DNA from: Zetaproteobacteria bacterium CG06_land_8_20_14_3_00_59_53
GTDB lineage: Bacteria; Pseudomonadota; Zetaproteobacteria; Mariprofundales; Mariprofundaceae
Assembly (NCBI GenBank): GCA_002779605.1
Contig: PEWE01000004.1
Coordinates: 1 to 64,000 of the forward strand
Reading direction: 5' to 3'
DNA length: 64,000 bases
Shown here: piece after piece, positions 51,906-63,364 of the stretch
Position numbering within the stretch: position 1 is the stretch's first letter
Layout of the letters: each line of letters starts with the position of its first letter
Program-made: the position numbers and the translations under genes
The notes under the pieces: generated by a model
Told to the model about the DNA's origin: nothing
The model's input: only the letters and a program-made list of their open reading frames with translations
Database searches by the model: none

Positions 51906-53891
51906 CTAGCCCTTCAGTACCAGATATGTGAGCGCCCCGAACACGCCGATCACCATGGCGAATGCATAGTGATACACGAAGCCGGTCTGCGAACTGCGCA
52001 CGCGCTCCATGCCGGCCAGCACGCTTCCGACGATGCCGCCGTGAATAAAGCCCTTGTCGATCATGGCCAGATCGCCCTTCTGCCACAGCATATTGCCCAG
52101 ACACTGGGCCGGGCGCATCAGAGTGCGCTCATACAGCTCATCCCAGTACCACTTGTTGAGCAGGAAGGTATGAACAGGCTTGGCGGCGTTCGCGAACTTG
52201 CCCGGCATATCGGTTTCCTTGCAGTACATCGCAAAGGCCAGACCTATACCGCCGACAGCCAGCCAGAACGGCGCGCTGCCCAGGAACTGGTACCAGCCGT
52301 GGTGCCCTTCCTCGGCGAGGATCAGCAGAGGATTGTGCTGATCCATCACGAACAGCGAGTTGCCGAAGAAGCCTTCAGCGATCTCGGGATTGGCGATATC
52401 CAGACCGAGCACGCCCCATGCACCGGCACCGAGCGCACCGATGGCCAGCAGTATCAGCGGCACGGTGATGACCTTGGGCGACTCATGCAGATGCGACTTG
52501 GTCTTGGCCGGCACACGATCCGAGTTATGGAAGGTCAGGAAGAACATGCGGAAGGTATAGAAGGCCGTCATGAACACGCCGGAAAGCACCGCGAAGTAGG
52601 CGAACTGACCGATCCAGCCCATTTCGCGAGCGGCGACCGATTCGATGATCAGATCCTTCGACCAGAAGCCTGCGAACGGCGGAATACCTGCCAGCGCGAG
52701 GCCTGCGATCAGCATGGTGATATAGGTGATCGGCATGTACTTGCGCAATTGGCCCATCTTGCGAATGTCCTGCTCGCCGAGCACGGCATGGATCACCGAT
52801 CCGGCAGCCAGGAACAGCAGCGCCTTGAAGTAGGCGTGGGTCATCAGATGGAAGATACCGACCGAATAAGCGGACACGCCGCAGGCGACGAACATGTAGC
52901 CCAACTGCGAACAGGTGGAGTAGGCGATGACGCGCTTGATATCGTTCTGCACCAGACCGATGGTGGCGCACATCCAGGCGGTGATCGCACCGACCAGCAC
53001 CACGGCGGCCAGTGCGGTTTCGGAATACTCGAACATCGGCGAGCAGCGGGCCACCATGAACACGCCGGCGGTCACCATGGTTGCGGCATGGATCAGGGCG
53101 GAAATCGGGGTGGGGCCTTCCATCGAATCCGGAAGCCAGACATGCAGCGGCACCTGACCGGATTTACCCATCGCGCCGACAAACAGCGCCAGACAGATGA
53201 AGGTGATGGCGGTCATCTCCCAGCCGAAGAAATGCAGGGTATGCCCCTGAGCCATCAGCGCAGGCACATGCGCGAACACCTCGCGGTAATCGAAGGTGCC
53301 GAAGTAGTACCAGATGGCCAGCACGCCGACGAGGAAGCCGAAGTCACCGACGCGGTTGACGATAAAGGCTTTGAGTGCCGCAAAATTGGCACTCTCACGC
53401 CTGAACCAGAAACCGATCAGCAGGTAGGACACCAGACCCACCGCTTCCCAGCCGAAGAACAGGGTGAAGAAGTTGTTGCCCATCACCAGCACCAGCATCG
53501 AGAAGGTGAATCCGGAGATATAGGAGAAGAAGCGGGAGTAGCCCGGGTCGCCGTGCATATAGCCGATGGTGTAGATGTGCACACAGGCCGATACGATGGT
53601 GACGGTAATCATCATCACGGCGGTGAGCTGGTCGATCATCATGCCGACCGGAACCACGAAAGTGTCGGACAGCATCCAGGTCCAGAAGTTGCCGTAAAAG
53701 CTGGCGCCGCCCAGAACCTGCGTAAACACATGCACGGAGAGTGCGGCGGATACCATCACGCTGCCGGTGGTGATGCTGTGCGACAGCTTTTCCTTCAGGG
53801 CCCAGCCGAACAGACCGACGATCAGCGATGCGATCAGCGGCAGGGCCGGAATGGCCAGCAGTTCGGTCGTATTCAGCAATGTGTGCTCCAC
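51906..53891 (-). CDS. nuoL: NADH-quinone oxidoreductase subunit L
   Basis: The 661-residue subunit has the FFGWEAVGLVSYLLIGFW, GKSGQVPLHVWLPDSMEGPTPISALIHAATMVTAG and KRVIAYSTCSQLGYMFVA regions of NuoL and a C-terminal lateral helix region that clamps NuoM and NuoN. Length fits the family (about 610-660). It is 9 bp after nuoK. Confidence 0.97.
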   Translation of the reverse strand: MEHTLLNTTELLAIPALPLIASLIVGLFGWALKEKLSHSITTGSVMVSAALSVHVFTQVLGGASFYGNFWTWMLSDTFVVPVGMMIDQLTAVMMITVTIVSACVHIYTIGYMHGDPGYSRFFSYISGFTFSMLVLVMGNNFFTLFFGWEAVGLVSYLLIGFWFRRESANFAALKAFIVNRVGDFGFLVGVLAIWYYFGTFDYREVFAHVPALMAQGHTLHFFGWEMTAITFICLALFVGAMGKSGQVPLHVWLPDSMEGPTPISALIHAATMVTAGVFMVARCSPMFEYSETALAAVVLVGAITAWMCATIGLVQNDIKRVIAYSTCSQLGYMFVACGVSAYSVGIFHLMTHAYFKALLFLAAGSVIHAVLGEQDIRKMGQLRKYMPITYITMLIAGLALAGIPPFAGFWSKDLIIESVAAREMGWIGQFAYFAVLSGVFMTAFYTFRMFFLTFHNSDRVPAKTKSHLHESPKVITVPLILLAIGALGAGAWGVLGLDIANPEIAEGFFGNSLFVMDQHNPLLILAEEGHHGWYQFLGSAPFWLAVGGIGLAFAMYCKETDMPGKFANAAKPVHTFLLNKWYWDELYERTLMRPAQCLGNMLWQKGDLAMIDKGFIHGGIVGSVLAGMERVRSSQTGFVYHYAFAMVIGVFGALTYLVLKG

Positions 53892-53900
53892 AAACGCCCC

Positions 53901-54206
53901 CTATCCCTGCAAGGTGTTGATATCTTCAACATTGATCGAGCGGCGGTTGCGGTAGAACGCCACCAGAATGGCCAGACCGACAGCCACTTCACTGGCTGCC
54001 ACGGTCAGCACGAAGAAGATAAAGATTTGCCCGCCCAGATCTTGCAGGAAATGCGAGAAGGCGGCGAGATTCACATTAACCGCCAACAGGATGAGTTCGA
54101 TACACATCAGAATGACGATCACGTTCTTGCGATTCAGAAACAGGCCGATGATGCCCAGCGCAAACAGACAGGCGGCTACAGCCAGATAATAGGATAAAGG
54201 TACCAT
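53901..54206 (-). CDS. nuoK: NADH-quinone oxidoreductase subunit K
   Basis: A 101-residue, three-helix membrane subunit with the conserved glutamate in [17 protein letters not shown] and the second in [11 protein letters not shown]. It overlaps nuoJ by 1 bp. Confidence 0.96.
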   Translation of the reverse strand: MVPLSYYLAVAACLFALGIIGLFLNRKNVIVILMCIELILLAVNVNLAAFSHFLQDLGGQIFIFFVLTVAASEVAVGLAILVAFYRNRRSINVEDINTLQG

Positions 54207-54790
54207 TACATTTTCACCTTATGCATACGGTCTTCCGGACGCACATTCACCTGACGGGAAATGTTCTGATACTTGACGTCCTTGCGGGTGCGCAGGGTCA
54301 GCACGATGGAGCCCACCAGTGCGACAAGCAGGATAATGGCGGCGATTTCAAAGCCCAGCAGGTACCTGGTGTACAGCAACTTGCCAATCTCCACCGTGTT
54401 GTTCACGCTCTGTGCGGCATGCCCCGGATCGGGGATACCCTCAGGGGAGAACACCCCGCTGCCGGTCGCAGCGATGATCTCGATGAACAGCGCCAGCGCG
54501 ATCATGCCGCCCAATGGCAGGTATTGCAGCATACCCTCCCTGAGCTTGGCGAAATTCACTTCCAGCATCATCACCACGAACATGAACAACACCATCACAG
54601 CACCCACATAGATCAGGATGAGGATGATGCCGATGAACTCGGCATCGAGCAGAAAGAACAGTCCGGCCGCATTGAAGAAGCAGAAGATCAGGAACATCAC
54701 GGAATGGATCGTGTTGCTGGTCAGTACCACGCCGAGCGCCGATACCACGGCCAGTCCGGCAAACATGTAGAAAAAAGCTAATTCCAGCAT
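54206..54790 (-). CDS. nuoJ: NADH-quinone oxidoreductase subunit J
   Basis: A 194-residue membrane subunit of five helices with the typical [22 protein letters not shown] segment (the pi-bulge helix in known structures) and a soluble C-terminal tail. It begins 15 bp after nuoI and overlaps nuoK by 1 bp. Confidence 0.95.
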   Translation of the reverse strand: MLELAFFYMFAGLAVVSALGVVLTSNTIHSVMFLIFCFFNAAGLFFLLDAEFIGIILILIYVGAVMVLFMFVVMMLEVNFAKLREGMLQYLPLGGMIALALFIEIIAATGSGVFSPEGIPDPGHAAQSVNNTVEIGKLLYTRYLLGFEIAAIILLVALVGSIVLTLRTRKDVKYQNISRQVNVRPEDRMHKVKM

Positions 54791-54805
54791 CGATCCTCCG
54801 ACGAC

Positions 54806-55294
54806 CTAACGGTAACGCGCATCGGCCGCGATATTCGCGGCGATCTGCGGCTCTTGGCGGTCGCCCACCGCAAGTAGCATGTCCTTGGTGTAGTAAAGCG
54901 CGGCGCGTGTCTCCGAGGCATACTCGAATTCCTGCGTCTCGACGATCGCATCCACCGGGCAGGCTTCCTGGCACAAACCGCAATAGATGCACTTGGTCAT
55001 ATCGATGTCATAGCGCGTGGTACGGCGGGTGCCGTCTGCTCGCTCCTCTGACTCGATAAGAATGGCCAATGCCGGACACACCACCTCGCACAGCTTGCAG
55101 GCGATGCAGCGTTCCTCGCCGTTCTCATAACGACGCAGGGCATGCAGGCCGCGGAAGCGCGGCGACAACCAGGTACGCTCTTCCGGGTATTCCACGGTGA
55201 TCTTTTTCTTGAAAAGATATTTACCCGTCAGCATCAGGCCGATGAACAGCTCGCCGAGCAGCCAGGTTTTAACGGCGCGTTTGATCAGGCTCAT
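54806..55294 (-). CDS. nuoI: NADH-quinone oxidoreductase subunit I
   Basis: The 162-residue peripheral subunit binds clusters N6a and N6b through two ferredoxin motifs, [12 protein letters not shown] and [12 protein letters not shown]. It links NuoG to NuoB in electron transfer. The start overlaps nuoH by 4 bp. Confidence 0.97.
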   Translation of the reverse strand: MSLIKRAVKTWLLGELFIGLMLTGKYLFKKKITVEYPEERTWLSPRFRGLHALRRYENGEERCIACKLCEVVCPALAILIESEERADGTRRTTRYDIDMTKCIYCGLCQEACPVDAIVETQEFEYASETRAALYYTKDMLLAVGDRQEPQIAANIAADARYR

Positions 55295-56358
55295 GCTCCG
55301 ACCCCCGGACGCCAGAAGTTGATGATATCGGACAGGCCCGGCGTATAGATGGCGATACCGATCACGGCCAGCCAGATCAGGGTCAGCGGCAGGAATACCT
55401 TCCAGCCCAGACGCATCATCTGATCGTAACGATAACGCGGGAATGTGGCGCGGAACCAGATGAACACGAAGATCAGGAAGCAGGTCTTACCCAGCAGCCA
55501 CACCGTCCCCGGAATCACATCCAGGAAGGGAAGCGGCGCATACCAGCCGCCGAGGAACAGGATGGAGGTCAGCAGACTGATCAGGATCATCGCTCCGTAC
55601 TCGGCCAGCGAGAAGGTGGCGAACCACATGCCGGAATACTCGGTGAAATAACCGGAAACCAGCTCTTCGGTTTCGATCAGGTCGAACGGCGTACGCGCCA
55701 CTTCGGCACAGCCGGAGATGAAATACACCAGAAACATCGGGAACAACGGCAGCAGGTACCAGTGCCAGAAGCCACCGGCCTGTGCATGCACGATTTCGTT
55801 GAGGTTCATGCTGCCGGCCATCATCAGCACACAGACAATGGCAAAGCCCATGGATATCTCATAGGACACCATCTGACAGGTGGCGCGCATCGCACCGAGG
55901 AAGGTGTATTTGGAGTTGGATGCCCAACCGGCCATCAGCACGCCGTACACGCTCAGGCTGGAAATCGCCATCACATACAGCACACCGACATTCAGGTTGG
56001 CGATGGCCATGACATGCACGGTATCCCACAGACCGAACAGCGTGGTTTCGCCGAACGGCACCACGGCAAAGGCAATCAATGCAGGCGTCAGCGCCAGCAT
56101 CGGAGCGAGCACGAACAGCAGCTTGTTGGCCGATGTCGGGATGATGGTTTCCTTCATGAACAATTTCAGACCATCGGCGATCGGTTGCAGCAGACCGGCA
56201 TAACCCACACGGTTGCAACCCTTACGCACCTGGATCCAGCCGATCACGCGGCGTTCGAAGTAGGTGATATATGCCACACCGAGCGCCACCGGCACGGCGA
56301 TCGCCAGAATCTCCAGCGCCCAGATGCCGGCGGTGATACCTGTATCTAGCCAAGTCAT
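55291..56358 (-). CDS. nuoH: NADH-quinone oxidoreductase subunit H
   Basis: NuoH forms the quinone chamber with NuoB and NuoD. The 355-residue, eight-helix protein shows [36 protein letters not shown] and [22 protein letters not shown]. Overlaps its neighbours by 4 bp on each side. Confidence 0.97.
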   Translation of the reverse strand: MTWLDTGITAGIWALEILAIAVPVALGVAYITYFERRVIGWIQVRKGCNRVGYAGLLQPIADGLKLFMKETIIPTSANKLLFVLAPMLALTPALIAFAVVPFGETTLFGLWDTVHVMAIANLNVGVLYVMAISSLSVYGVLMAGWASNSKYTFLGAMRATCQMVSYEISMGFAIVCVLMMAGSMNLNEIVHAQAGGFWHWYLLPLFPMFLVYFISGCAEVARTPFDLIETEELVSGYFTEYSGMWFATFSLAEYGAMILISLLTSILFLGGWYAPLPFLDVIPGTVWLLGKTCFLIFVFIWFRATFPRYRYDQMMRLGWKVFLPLTLIWLAVIGIAIYTPGLSDIINFWRPGVGA

Positions 56359-58715
56359 GCCGCACCTCCGCGCAGGGTAACCCTGACCGAATTGGACAGA
56401 TCGCCTGCCACGCCGCGCTTGGCGACAAACAGCACACCCGGCGACACATCGTTACGCGTACCGACTGTGAAGCGCTGCTCGCCGAGTTCGGAAACCACGG
56501 TCAGCTCACCGGCCCCAAGGCCGAGATCCTTCAGCGTGTCCGGATGCACCAGAACGTCGTCCAGAGCATGCAGCTCACCGGCATGCGACAGCAGCGCACT
56601 TGCCCTGGCCCACACACCCTCACGGTACAATGAATAACGGCTGACCACGTCCAGCCCGGCCGGACTCAGATCGGCCTTGGCCGGCTGATAGACAGCCTTG
56701 CTGTTGCGCTTGGTCGGCATCAGGAAGGTATCCACCTTGTCGCTCTGCCAGGCCTGTCCGAGCTCCGGCAGGAAACGAACCACCTGCTGACGCAACTCCT
56801 CCAGATTAATGACCGGCACCTCGTATCCCAGCGCCTGTACCAGACGCATCATCACTTTCCACAGCGGACGCTCCTGTCCGACGGTGGTGATGGGATTTGC
56901 AGCCACACGAACCCGGCCCTCCATATTCAGGAAGGTACCCTCGATCTCCGAGTAGGCAGCAGCCGGCAGCATAACCTGCGCGCCGCCACTGATCTGTCCG
57001 GCGATCGCGCCGATCTGCACCAGCGGAACATTATCCAGCGCCTTGCGCGCCTGCACAGGGAACAGACCGTCACCGATCGGATCACTGCCCACCAGCAGGA
57101 TCGCATCCAGCTTGCCTGCAGCGGCCGCATCGAAGATATCGCCGGCACTGACACGAACATCACCGAACACGGCGGAGAGCACCTGTGCATTCATACCCTC
57201 GGGAACCAGGTTGCGCCCGTCGGCCTCTGCCTCGGCATGGCCGCAGCCGCGCATCAGCAGATCCAGACCGTGGATCAGCGCAGCGGCATCCGGATGGCAG
57301 CGGATCTCTTCACCGACGATCAGCGAGCAGGATTCGGACATCAGGGCATCGGCCAGCAGCTTGCCTGCCTCATGACGGTCCTTCACAGCAGCCATCCATT
57401 CCTTCATGCCCGCAGCGGTCTTGCCCAGATCGGACACCTGCTGCATGGCACGGGCGATCACCGCCGCCCAGTCGCGCGGCTTGATCAGCGCTTCATTGCT
57501 GATCTGCGCATTGGTCCGGTAGTTCATACTGCCGATACGGGTCACCGGCTTGCCGCGACCCAGACGCTTACGCAGGCGCTGCATCATCAGCGGCAGGCGC
57601 TGGCGCAGATCGCAACCCAGGATCACCACATCATCGGCATCCTCGATCTGCTGCGTGGTCTCGACAAAGCCCTCTTCGAAGGCGAACGGACGCATATCAC
57701 GGCGATGCAGATCGAAGGCGACCTTCGCATCGGGGAAGGCCAGATCACGCAACAGGCGGATGGCGGTATAGCCCTCCACACTCCAGAACGGCGAAATAAT
57801 CATGCCGACGCGCTTGCCCTTCAGTTGCTCGACGGCACGCTGCACGGCGTCATCCCAACCGCTATCGCGCATCTCGTCTTTTTCACGTATGCGCGGCGTC
57901 AGAATGCGATGCTCGGAACGGAATGCGTCATAAACATAACGACCGCGATCGCACAACCACGGCTCGGGACTGTCCACCACCGGCTGGATGCGGATCACTT
58001 CAGCACCGCGCGATTCGATCTGGATGTCGCAACCGTTCGGGCACTGCGTGCAGGTCGAATGATGGCGGGTCAGTTCCCACGGTCGGGACACATCGTGCGA
58101 CGGACCGTCCAGCAGCGCTCCGACCGGACACACATCCGGCAGGTTGCCGGAGAGCTCGGAACTCAGGCACTCATCCACAATTCCGGCAATACTCATATGA
58201 TCGCCGCGATTGAGCACGCCGATATCGCCGGTACCGGCGATCTCGTCGGCAAAGCGCACGCAGCGGGTGCAATGGATGCAACGGGTCATCGAGGTGGTAA
58301 CGAACGGACCGAGTTCGTAATCGTTGACGGCGCGCTTGCCCTCGGAGTACCGCCCCTTGGATGCACCGTATTCCATCGAGTAGTCCTGTAGCTTGCAGTC
58401 GCCGCCCTGATCACACACCGGACAATCCAGCGGATGATTGATGAGCAGATACTCCATGGTCATCTTGTGGTCCTTGTCCAGACTTTCGCTCTGGGTACGG
58501 ACCTTCATGCCTTCGGAAACAGGTGTGCAGCAGGACGCAGCAGGCTTGTTCCAGCCTTCCACCTCGACCAGGCACATACGGCAGTTCGCTGCCACCGACA
58601 ATTCCGGGTGATAGCAGAAGTAAGGCACACTCACTTGCTGAGCACGGCAGGCCTCCAGAATACTGGTGCCCGGCGCAACGGTTACTTCCACGTCATTGAT
58701 ATACAGGGTCGTCAT
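56355..58715 (-). CDS. nuoG: NADH-quinone oxidoreductase subunit G
   Basis: The 786-residue iron-sulfur subunit has an N-terminal [2Fe-2S] domain ([19 protein letters not shown]), the His/Cys [4Fe-4S] motif [18 protein letters not shown], and [10 protein letters not shown]. After TRPWELT-like sequence it also has CTQCPNGC and a further Cys 25 residues on, the pattern of the extra N7 cluster of E. coli-type NuoG. The rest is a molybdopterin-oxidoreductase-like fold that has lost its cofactor. Overlaps nuoF and nuoH by 4 bp. Confidence 0.96.
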   Translation of the reverse strand: MTTLYINDVEVTVAPGTSILEACRAQQVSVPYFCYHPELSVAANCRMCLVEVEGWNKPAASCCTPVSEGMKVRTQSESLDKDHKMTMEYLLINHPLDCPVCDQGGDCKLQDYSMEYGASKGRYSEGKRAVNDYELGPFVTTSMTRCIHCTRCVRFADEIAGTGDIGVLNRGDHMSIAGIVDECLSSELSGNLPDVCPVGALLDGPSHDVSRPWELTRHHSTCTQCPNGCDIQIESRGAEVIRIQPVVDSPEPWLCDRGRYVYDAFRSEHRILTPRIREKDEMRDSGWDDAVQRAVEQLKGKRVGMIISPFWSVEGYTAIRLLRDLAFPDAKVAFDLHRRDMRPFAFEEGFVETTQQIEDADDVVILGCDLRQRLPLMMQRLRKRLGRGKPVTRIGSMNYRTNAQISNEALIKPRDWAAVIARAMQQVSDLGKTAAGMKEWMAAVKDRHEAGKLLADALMSESCSLIVGEEIRCHPDAAALIHGLDLLMRGCGHAEAEADGRNLVPEGMNAQVLSAVFGDVRVSAGDIFDAAAAGKLDAILLVGSDPIGDGLFPVQARKALDNVPLVQIGAIAGQISGGAQVMLPAAAYSEIEGTFLNMEGRVRVAANPITTVGQERPLWKVMMRLVQALGYEVPVINLEELRQQVVRFLPELGQAWQSDKVDTFLMPTKRNSKAVYQPAKADLSPAGLDVVSRYSLYREGVWARASALLSHAGELHALDDVLVHPDTLKDLGLGAGELTVVSELGEQRFTVGTRNDVSPGVLFVAKRGVAGDLSNSVRVTLRGGAA

Positions 58716-59989
58716 GCCGCTTTCTCCACAATGCCGGCACGCACTGCATCCGGGAAGTGCCTGAGCACGGACAGCACCGGTGCCGCAGCACCGTCAGCCA
58801 GCGCACAAATCGTCCGCCCGGCCATGAACCTGGCAGCATCGCGCAACACATCCATATCATCCGGCTTGCCATTGCCCGCCTCGATACGCACCAGCACGCG
58901 CTCCAGCCAACCGGTACCCTCGCGGCAGGGCGTGCACTGACCGCAGGACTCATGCGCATAGAAATGCGCCAGACGACGGGCCACAGCCAGCACATCGGCG
59001 GTTTCGTCCATCACGATGATCGCACCGGACCCCATCATCGAGCCGGCCTTGGCCAGATCGTCGAAGGTCAGCGGAATATCGTAGTGCTCGGCAGTCAGCC
59101 ACGGGGAGGATGAACCACCCGGAATAATTGCTTTGGGAACTGTTCCGTGCTGCAGGCCGCCGCAGCAATCCTCGATCAGGGCTCTCAGCGATGTACCCAG
59201 CGGCACCTCGTAGTTACCCGGCTTGTTCACATGTCCGGACACGGAAAAGATCTTCATGCCGGTATTGTTGGCCACGCCGATAGAGGCATGCCATTCGCCA
59301 CCGAACTTCAGAATGGCGGGAATGGTCGCCAGGGTCTCGACATTGTTGACCACGGTCGGGCAGCGGTAGAAGCCTTCCACAGCGGGAAATGGCGGCTTGA
59401 AGCGCGGACGACCGGCCTTGCCTTCCACCGATTCGATGAGCGCGGTCTCTTCACCGCAGATATAGGCGCCCGCACCGCGATGCACGGTCAGGTTCATGGA
59501 GAACTTGGTGCCGAGGATGTTCTCGCCGAGCAGATTCGCGGCATAGGCCTCGCGGATCGCCGCATCCAGCACATTCGCCTCATGCAGGAATTCGCCACGG
59601 ATATAGATATAGGCATCGTGCACACCGAGTGCGAACCCGGCCATGATCATACCTTCGATCAGCAGATGCGGATCGAAACGCATGATATCGCGGTCCTTGA
59701 AGGTACCCGGCTCGCCCTCATCGGCATTGCACATCAGATAGATCGGCTTGCCGGTATTGCGCGGCACGAAGGACCATTTCAGGCCCGTCGGGAAGCCTGC
59801 ACCACCGCGACCGCGGATGCCGGAGGTCTTGACCTCGGCAATGATCTTCTCGGAAGTGAACTCTTTCAGCACGGTCGGCAGGAACTCGTAGGCTCCGTTG
59901 GCCCTGGCCACCGACAGCTTGGTCTGATCCTTGATCGCAATGCGGTCAAAGCAAATGGACTTCACCTTTTTCGGATCGGAGGAAATCAT
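58712..59989 (-). CDS. nuoF: NADH-quinone oxidoreductase subunit F
   Basis: NuoF carries FMN and cluster N3 and is the NADH entry point. The 425-residue protein has GRGGAGFPTGLKWSF and CNADEGEPGTFKDR for FMN/NADH, YICGEETALIES, and the cluster ligands SCGQCTPCREGT plus a late cysteine in TICALADGA. Overlaps nuoE and nuoG by 4 bp. Confidence 0.97.
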   Translation of the reverse strand: MISSDPKKVKSICFDRIAIKDQTKLSVARANGAYEFLPTVLKEFTSEKIIAEVKTSGIRGRGGAGFPTGLKWSFVPRNTGKPIYLMCNADEGEPGTFKDRDIMRFDPHLLIEGMIMAGFALGVHDAYIYIRGEFLHEANVLDAAIREAYAANLLGENILGTKFSMNLTVHRGAGAYICGEETALIESVEGKAGRPRFKPPFPAVEGFYRCPTVVNNVETLATIPAILKFGGEWHASIGVANNTGMKIFSVSGHVNKPGNYEVPLGTSLRALIEDCCGGLQHGTVPKAIIPGGSSSPWLTAEHYDIPLTFDDLAKAGSMMGSGAIIVMDETADVLAVARRLAHFYAHESCGQCTPCREGTGWLERVLVRIEAGNGKPDDMDVLRDAARFMAGRTICALADGAAAPVLSVLRHFPDAVRAGIVEKAA

Positions 59990-60489
59990 GCCGCACCTCC
60001 TTTCGAACGCGCTTTATCGATAAAGGCATCGATATGCGCGGCATCCACTTTTTCATGGTAGGCATTGTTGATCTGCACCACCGGGGCGCCGGCACAGGCA
60101 CCTGCACACTCCACCTCGGTCACGGTGAACATACCGTCCGGCGTGGTCTCGCCGACCTTGATGCCGAGCTTGTCGCACATGTGAGCAACCAGTTCATTGG
60201 CCCCGTTGAGCATGCAGCCGGCATTGGTGCACACCTCCATCAGGTATGTGCCGCAAGGCTTCTCGCGGAACATGGTGTAGAAGGTCACCACCTCGCGCAC
60301 GGCCATCAGGCGCACGCCGAGGGTATCGGCCACCAGCTGTTGAACCGGCATGGACAGATAGCCGAAATCCTCCTGCGCCATATGCAGCACCGGCAGCAAT
60401 GCCGACTGCGCGGCCGGATAACGCTCGACCAGCGATTTGATTTCCGCCAGACGAGCATCGGAAAACACGGGGTTCGCTGCCGGTCTCAT
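59986..60489 (-). CDS. nuoE: NADH-quinone oxidoreductase subunit E
   Basis: The 167-residue thioredoxin-fold subunit binds cluster N1a through C-x4-C ([11 protein letters not shown]) and C-x3-C ([10 protein letters not shown]). It works with NuoF at the tip of the peripheral arm. Overlaps nuoD and nuoF by 4 bp. Confidence 0.96.
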   Translation of the reverse strand: MRPAANPVFSDARLAEIKSLVERYPAAQSALLPVLHMAQEDFGYLSMPVQQLVADTLGVRLMAVREVVTFYTMFREKPCGTYLMEVCTNAGCMLNGANELVAHMCDKLGIKVGETTPDGMFTVTEVECAGACAGAPVVQINNAYHEKVDAAHIDAFIDKARSKGGAA

Positions 60490-61664
60490 CGGTCCACCTC
60501 ACCAAACACAATATCCTGTGTGCCTAGGATGGCCACAACGTCGGCAATCATGTGGCCGCGACACATATAATCCAGCGCCTGCACATGCGCAAAGCCGGAA
60601 GCGCGCACCTTCATGCGGTAGGGCTTGTTGGAACCATCCGACACCAGATACACGGCAAACTCGCCCTTGGGGTGCTCCACTGCCGCATACACCTCACCGG
60701 CGGGAACATGGTAACCCTCGGAGAAATATTTGAAGTGATGGATCAGCGCTTCCATATCCTCTTTCATCGAGGCACGCGGCGGCGCCGTCAGCTTGTAATC
60801 ATCCACATTGACCGGACCGGAATTGGCCGACAGCCAGGCGATACACTGCTTGATGATCTCATTGGACTGACGCATCTCTTCGACACGCACCAGATATCGG
60901 TCGTAGCAGTCACCGGTCACACCGATCGGGATATCGAAGTCCATCTTGTCATAGACATCGTAAGGCTGCGTCTTGCGCAGATCCCAGGCGATACCGGAGC
61001 CACGGATCATCGGACCGGTAAAGCCCCAGGCCAATGCCGCTTCCTTGTCCACCACACCGATATCCACATTACGCTGTTTCCAGATGCGGTTTTCCTTGAG
61101 CAGTGTGTCGTACTCATCGACATAGCCGGGGAAGGTCCCGGTAAAGTCCTTGATCTTGTCCAGCAGCCCGTCGGGCAGCTCCTTACTCACGCCGCCCGGA
61201 CGGAAATAGGCGGCATGCATACGTGCACCCGAGACCTCTTCGTAGAAATCGAAGATATCCTCGCGCTCGCGGAAACAGTACAGGAAGATGGTCATCGCGC
61301 CGATATCCAGCGCCACGGCACCCAGCCACATGCAGTGGTTCAGGATGCGGGTCAGCTCGGCATACATCACGCGGATATACTGTGCGCGCTCCGGCGGAGT
61401 GATGTCGAGAAGCTTCTCGACAGCCAGCGCATAAGCATGCTCGTTGGCCATCATGGAGACATAATCGAAGCGGTCGAAATAGGGGACGTTCTGCAGATAG
61501 GTCTTGTACTCGAAGAGCTTCTCGGTGCCGCGATGCAGCAGACCGATATGCGGGTCGCAACGCTCGATCACCTCGCCGTCCAGCTCGGTGACCAGACGCA
61601 GCACACCATGCGCGGCCGGATGCTGCGGACCGAAGTTGAGGGTGTAGTTTTTAATCTCAGCCAC
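60486..61664 (-). CDS. nuoD: NADH-quinone oxidoreductase subunit D
   Basis: The 392-residue 49-kDa-type subunit lines the quinone site. It begins [20 protein letters not shown] and has [17 protein letters not shown] and [20 protein letters not shown]. NuoC and NuoD are separate here, not fused as in E. coli. Overlaps nuoC by 8 bp. Confidence 0.97.
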   Translation of the reverse strand: MAEIKNYTLNFGPQHPAAHGVLRLVTELDGEVIERCDPHIGLLHRGTEKLFEYKTYLQNVPYFDRFDYVSMMANEHAYALAVEKLLDITPPERAQYIRVMYAELTRILNHCMWLGAVALDIGAMTIFLYCFREREDIFDFYEEVSGARMHAAYFRPGGVSKELPDGLLDKIKDFTGTFPGYVDEYDTLLKENRIWKQRNVDIGVVDKEAALAWGFTGPMIRGSGIAWDLRKTQPYDVYDKMDFDIPIGVTGDCYDRYLVRVEEMRQSNEIIKQCIAWLSANSGPVNVDDYKLTAPPRASMKEDMEALIHHFKYFSEGYHVPAGEVYAAVEHPKGEFAVYLVSDGSNKPYRMKVRASGFAHVQALDYMCRGHMIADVVAILGTQDIVFGEVDR

Positions 61665-62262
61665 GGTCCACCCCCGGGAAAGACTTGGGAATCAACACGC
61701 GATTCTCCACCTTGTTCGGCTTGTACACGCAGCGCCACTGGGCATCGTCGTAGAACATCTCCACACGACCGGTGAGCGGGAAATCCTTGCGCAGCGGATG
61801 GCCCTCGAAACCGTAGTCAGTGAGGATGCGGCGCAGATCGGGATGATTGACGAACATGATGCCGTACATATCGAAACACTCGCGCTCGAACCAGTTGGCC
61901 GTCGGCCACACCTCGACCACGGAACCGACCAGCTCGCGCTCATTGACCGGCACCTTCAGGCGAACACGGCAGTTGTTCTGCACACTCAACAGGTGATACA
62001 CCACCTGAAATCGCTTATCCTTCGCACCATGCCCCGGATATTCGCTCATATCCACGCCGCACAGGTCCACCATCTGTTCGAAACCCTGCTGCTTGAGGAA
62101 ATGACACACCTCGACGATGCACGGGTAGCCCAGCACGACCACCGGCATATCGATACCCATGGACACCGACAACACCTGCTTGCCGAACTTCTTCTGCAGG
62201 GCATCCATATACGCCGGAAATGCCTGCTGCTTGTTCTCTTTATTATCCACCTGACCGCTCAT
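61657..62262 (-). CDS. nuoC: NADH-quinone oxidoreductase subunit C
   Basis: The 201-residue 30-kDa subunit shows the conserved [40 protein letters not shown] block. The C-terminal part ([17 protein letters not shown]) overlaps the nuoD start. It is a structural subunit of the peripheral arm. Confidence 0.96.
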   Translation of the reverse strand: MSGQVDNKENKQQAFPAYMDALQKKFGKQVLSVSMGIDMPVVVLGYPCIVEVCHFLKQQGFEQMVDLCGVDMSEYPGHGAKDKRFQVVYHLLSVQNNCRVRLKVPVNERELVGSVVEVWPTANWFERECFDMYGIMFVNHPDLRRILTDYGFEGHPLRKDFPLTGRVEMFYDDAQWRCVYKPNKVENRVLIPKSFPGVDRG

Positions 62263-62268
62263 CGATAC

Positions 62269-62745
62269 CTACCGCGCAATCGTATTGGTGCGTTTGATTT
62301 TTTCCTGCAACTGAATGAAGCCGTAGAGCAATGCCTCGGCAGTCGGCGGGCATCCCGGCACATAGATATCCACCGGCACGATGCGGTCGCAACCACGCAC
62401 CACGGGATAGGAATAATGATAATAGCCGCCGCCATTGGCGCACGAACCCATGGAGATCACCCAGCGCGGCTCGGACATCTGGTCGTACACCTTGCGCAGG
62501 GCCGGGGCCATCTTGTTGCACAGCGTGCCTGCCACCACCATCACGTCGGACTGACGCGGAGACGGGCGGAACACGATACCGAAACGGTCCAGATCGTAGC
62601 GTGCGGCACCGGCATGCATCATCTCCACAGCACAGCAGGCCAGACCGAAGGTCATCGGCCACAGCGAACCGGTACGCGCCCAGTTGATGACCTTGTCAGC
62701 GGTGGTGGTTACATAACCCTTACTGAGAACACCTTCTATTCCCAT
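62269..62745 (-). CDS. nuoB: NADH-quinone oxidoreductase subunit B
   Basis: Start 62745 gives 158 residues ([15 protein letters not shown]) and a 10-bp overlap with nuoA; the track start lies 37 codons upstream inside nuoA. NuoB holds cluster N2 through [17 protein letters not shown] and [13 protein letters not shown], the last electron carrier before quinone. Confidence 0.97.
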   Translation of the reverse strand: MGIEGVLSKGYVTTTADKVINWARTGSLWPMTFGLACCAVEMMHAGAARYDLDRFGIVFRPSPRQSDVMVVAGTLCNKMAPALRKVYDQMSEPRWVISMGSCANGGGYYHYSYPVVRGCDRIVPVDIYVPGCPPTAEALLYGFIQLQEKIKRTNTIAR

Positions 62746-63107
62746 TGCAGAGCCCCCTTCTTCCAGGCATAGACATAACCGACCACGAGGATGAACAGGA
62801 ACAACAGCATTTCGATCAGACCGAACAGGCCGATAGCGTCCAGCACCACCGCCCACGGGAACATGAAAGCTGTTTCAATATCGAAGATGACAAACAGGAT
62901 GGCGACCAGATAGAAGCGCACATCGAACTGCATGCGCGCGTCCTCGAAGGCCTCGAAACCGCACTCGTAGGCGGAGAGTTTTTCGGCATCGGGTTTCTGG
63001 GTGGCAACAAAAAGGGTAAGCACAAGCGGGGCTGCGCCCATGGCAAAAGCAATCACGATAAATATAAATATCGGTGCGTATTGCGTAGCGAGATACTCTG
63101 CGCCCAT
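62736..63107 (-). CDS. nuoA: NADH-quinone oxidoreductase subunit A
   Basis: Start 63107 has GGAGG just upstream and gives a 123-residue, three-helix subunit ([58 protein letters not shown] with the conserved ECG and DxE regions). It is the first gene of the nuo operon, behind the promoter at 63178-63205. Confidence 0.96.
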   Translation of the reverse strand: MGAEYLATQYAPIFIFIVIAFAMGAAPLVLTLFVATQKPDAEKLSAYECGFEAFEDARMQFDVRFYLVAILFVIFDIETAFMFPWAVVLDAIGLFGLIEMLLFLFILVVGYVYAWKKGALQWE

Positions 63108-63177
63108 GACCCCTCCGGTGGTGACGTTTCCCTCAGAAACGGCGAAAGATGACAGAGCCCTTTTCAGCCGTTGCGTA

Positions 63178-63205
63178 ACTATCAACACAGATTGCATGGT
63201 GTCAA
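63178..63205 (-). promoter_or_regulatory. Predicted promoter of the nuo operon
   Basis: On the minus strand a perfect TTGACA (63205-63200) is followed after 16 bases by GATAGT (63183-63178), giving a start near 63171 and a leader of about 64 nt before nuoA. No operator could be recognised. Confidence 0.55.
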
Positions 63206-63364
63206 GCCTGTGCGCCCCCGCAAAACCCGCAGAAAATCGCGGGGCTATTACACTCTTGTGCGCTCAGTTGCCGGCGTGGACAGTCCATCAGGTGCGACTA
63301 GCATGAGCCTTCCGGGAAACCATCCACCCACCCCGGACGCAGACTACAACCACAGGGGAGAAGC

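Noticed and set aside
51852-54197. Plus-strand ORF of 781 codons opposite nuoL/nuoK, and a 571-codon ORF opposite nuoM.
   Set aside because: They lie antisense to clear nuo genes, are His/Gln/Glu/Arg-rich in the manner of antisense shadows, and match no protein pattern.
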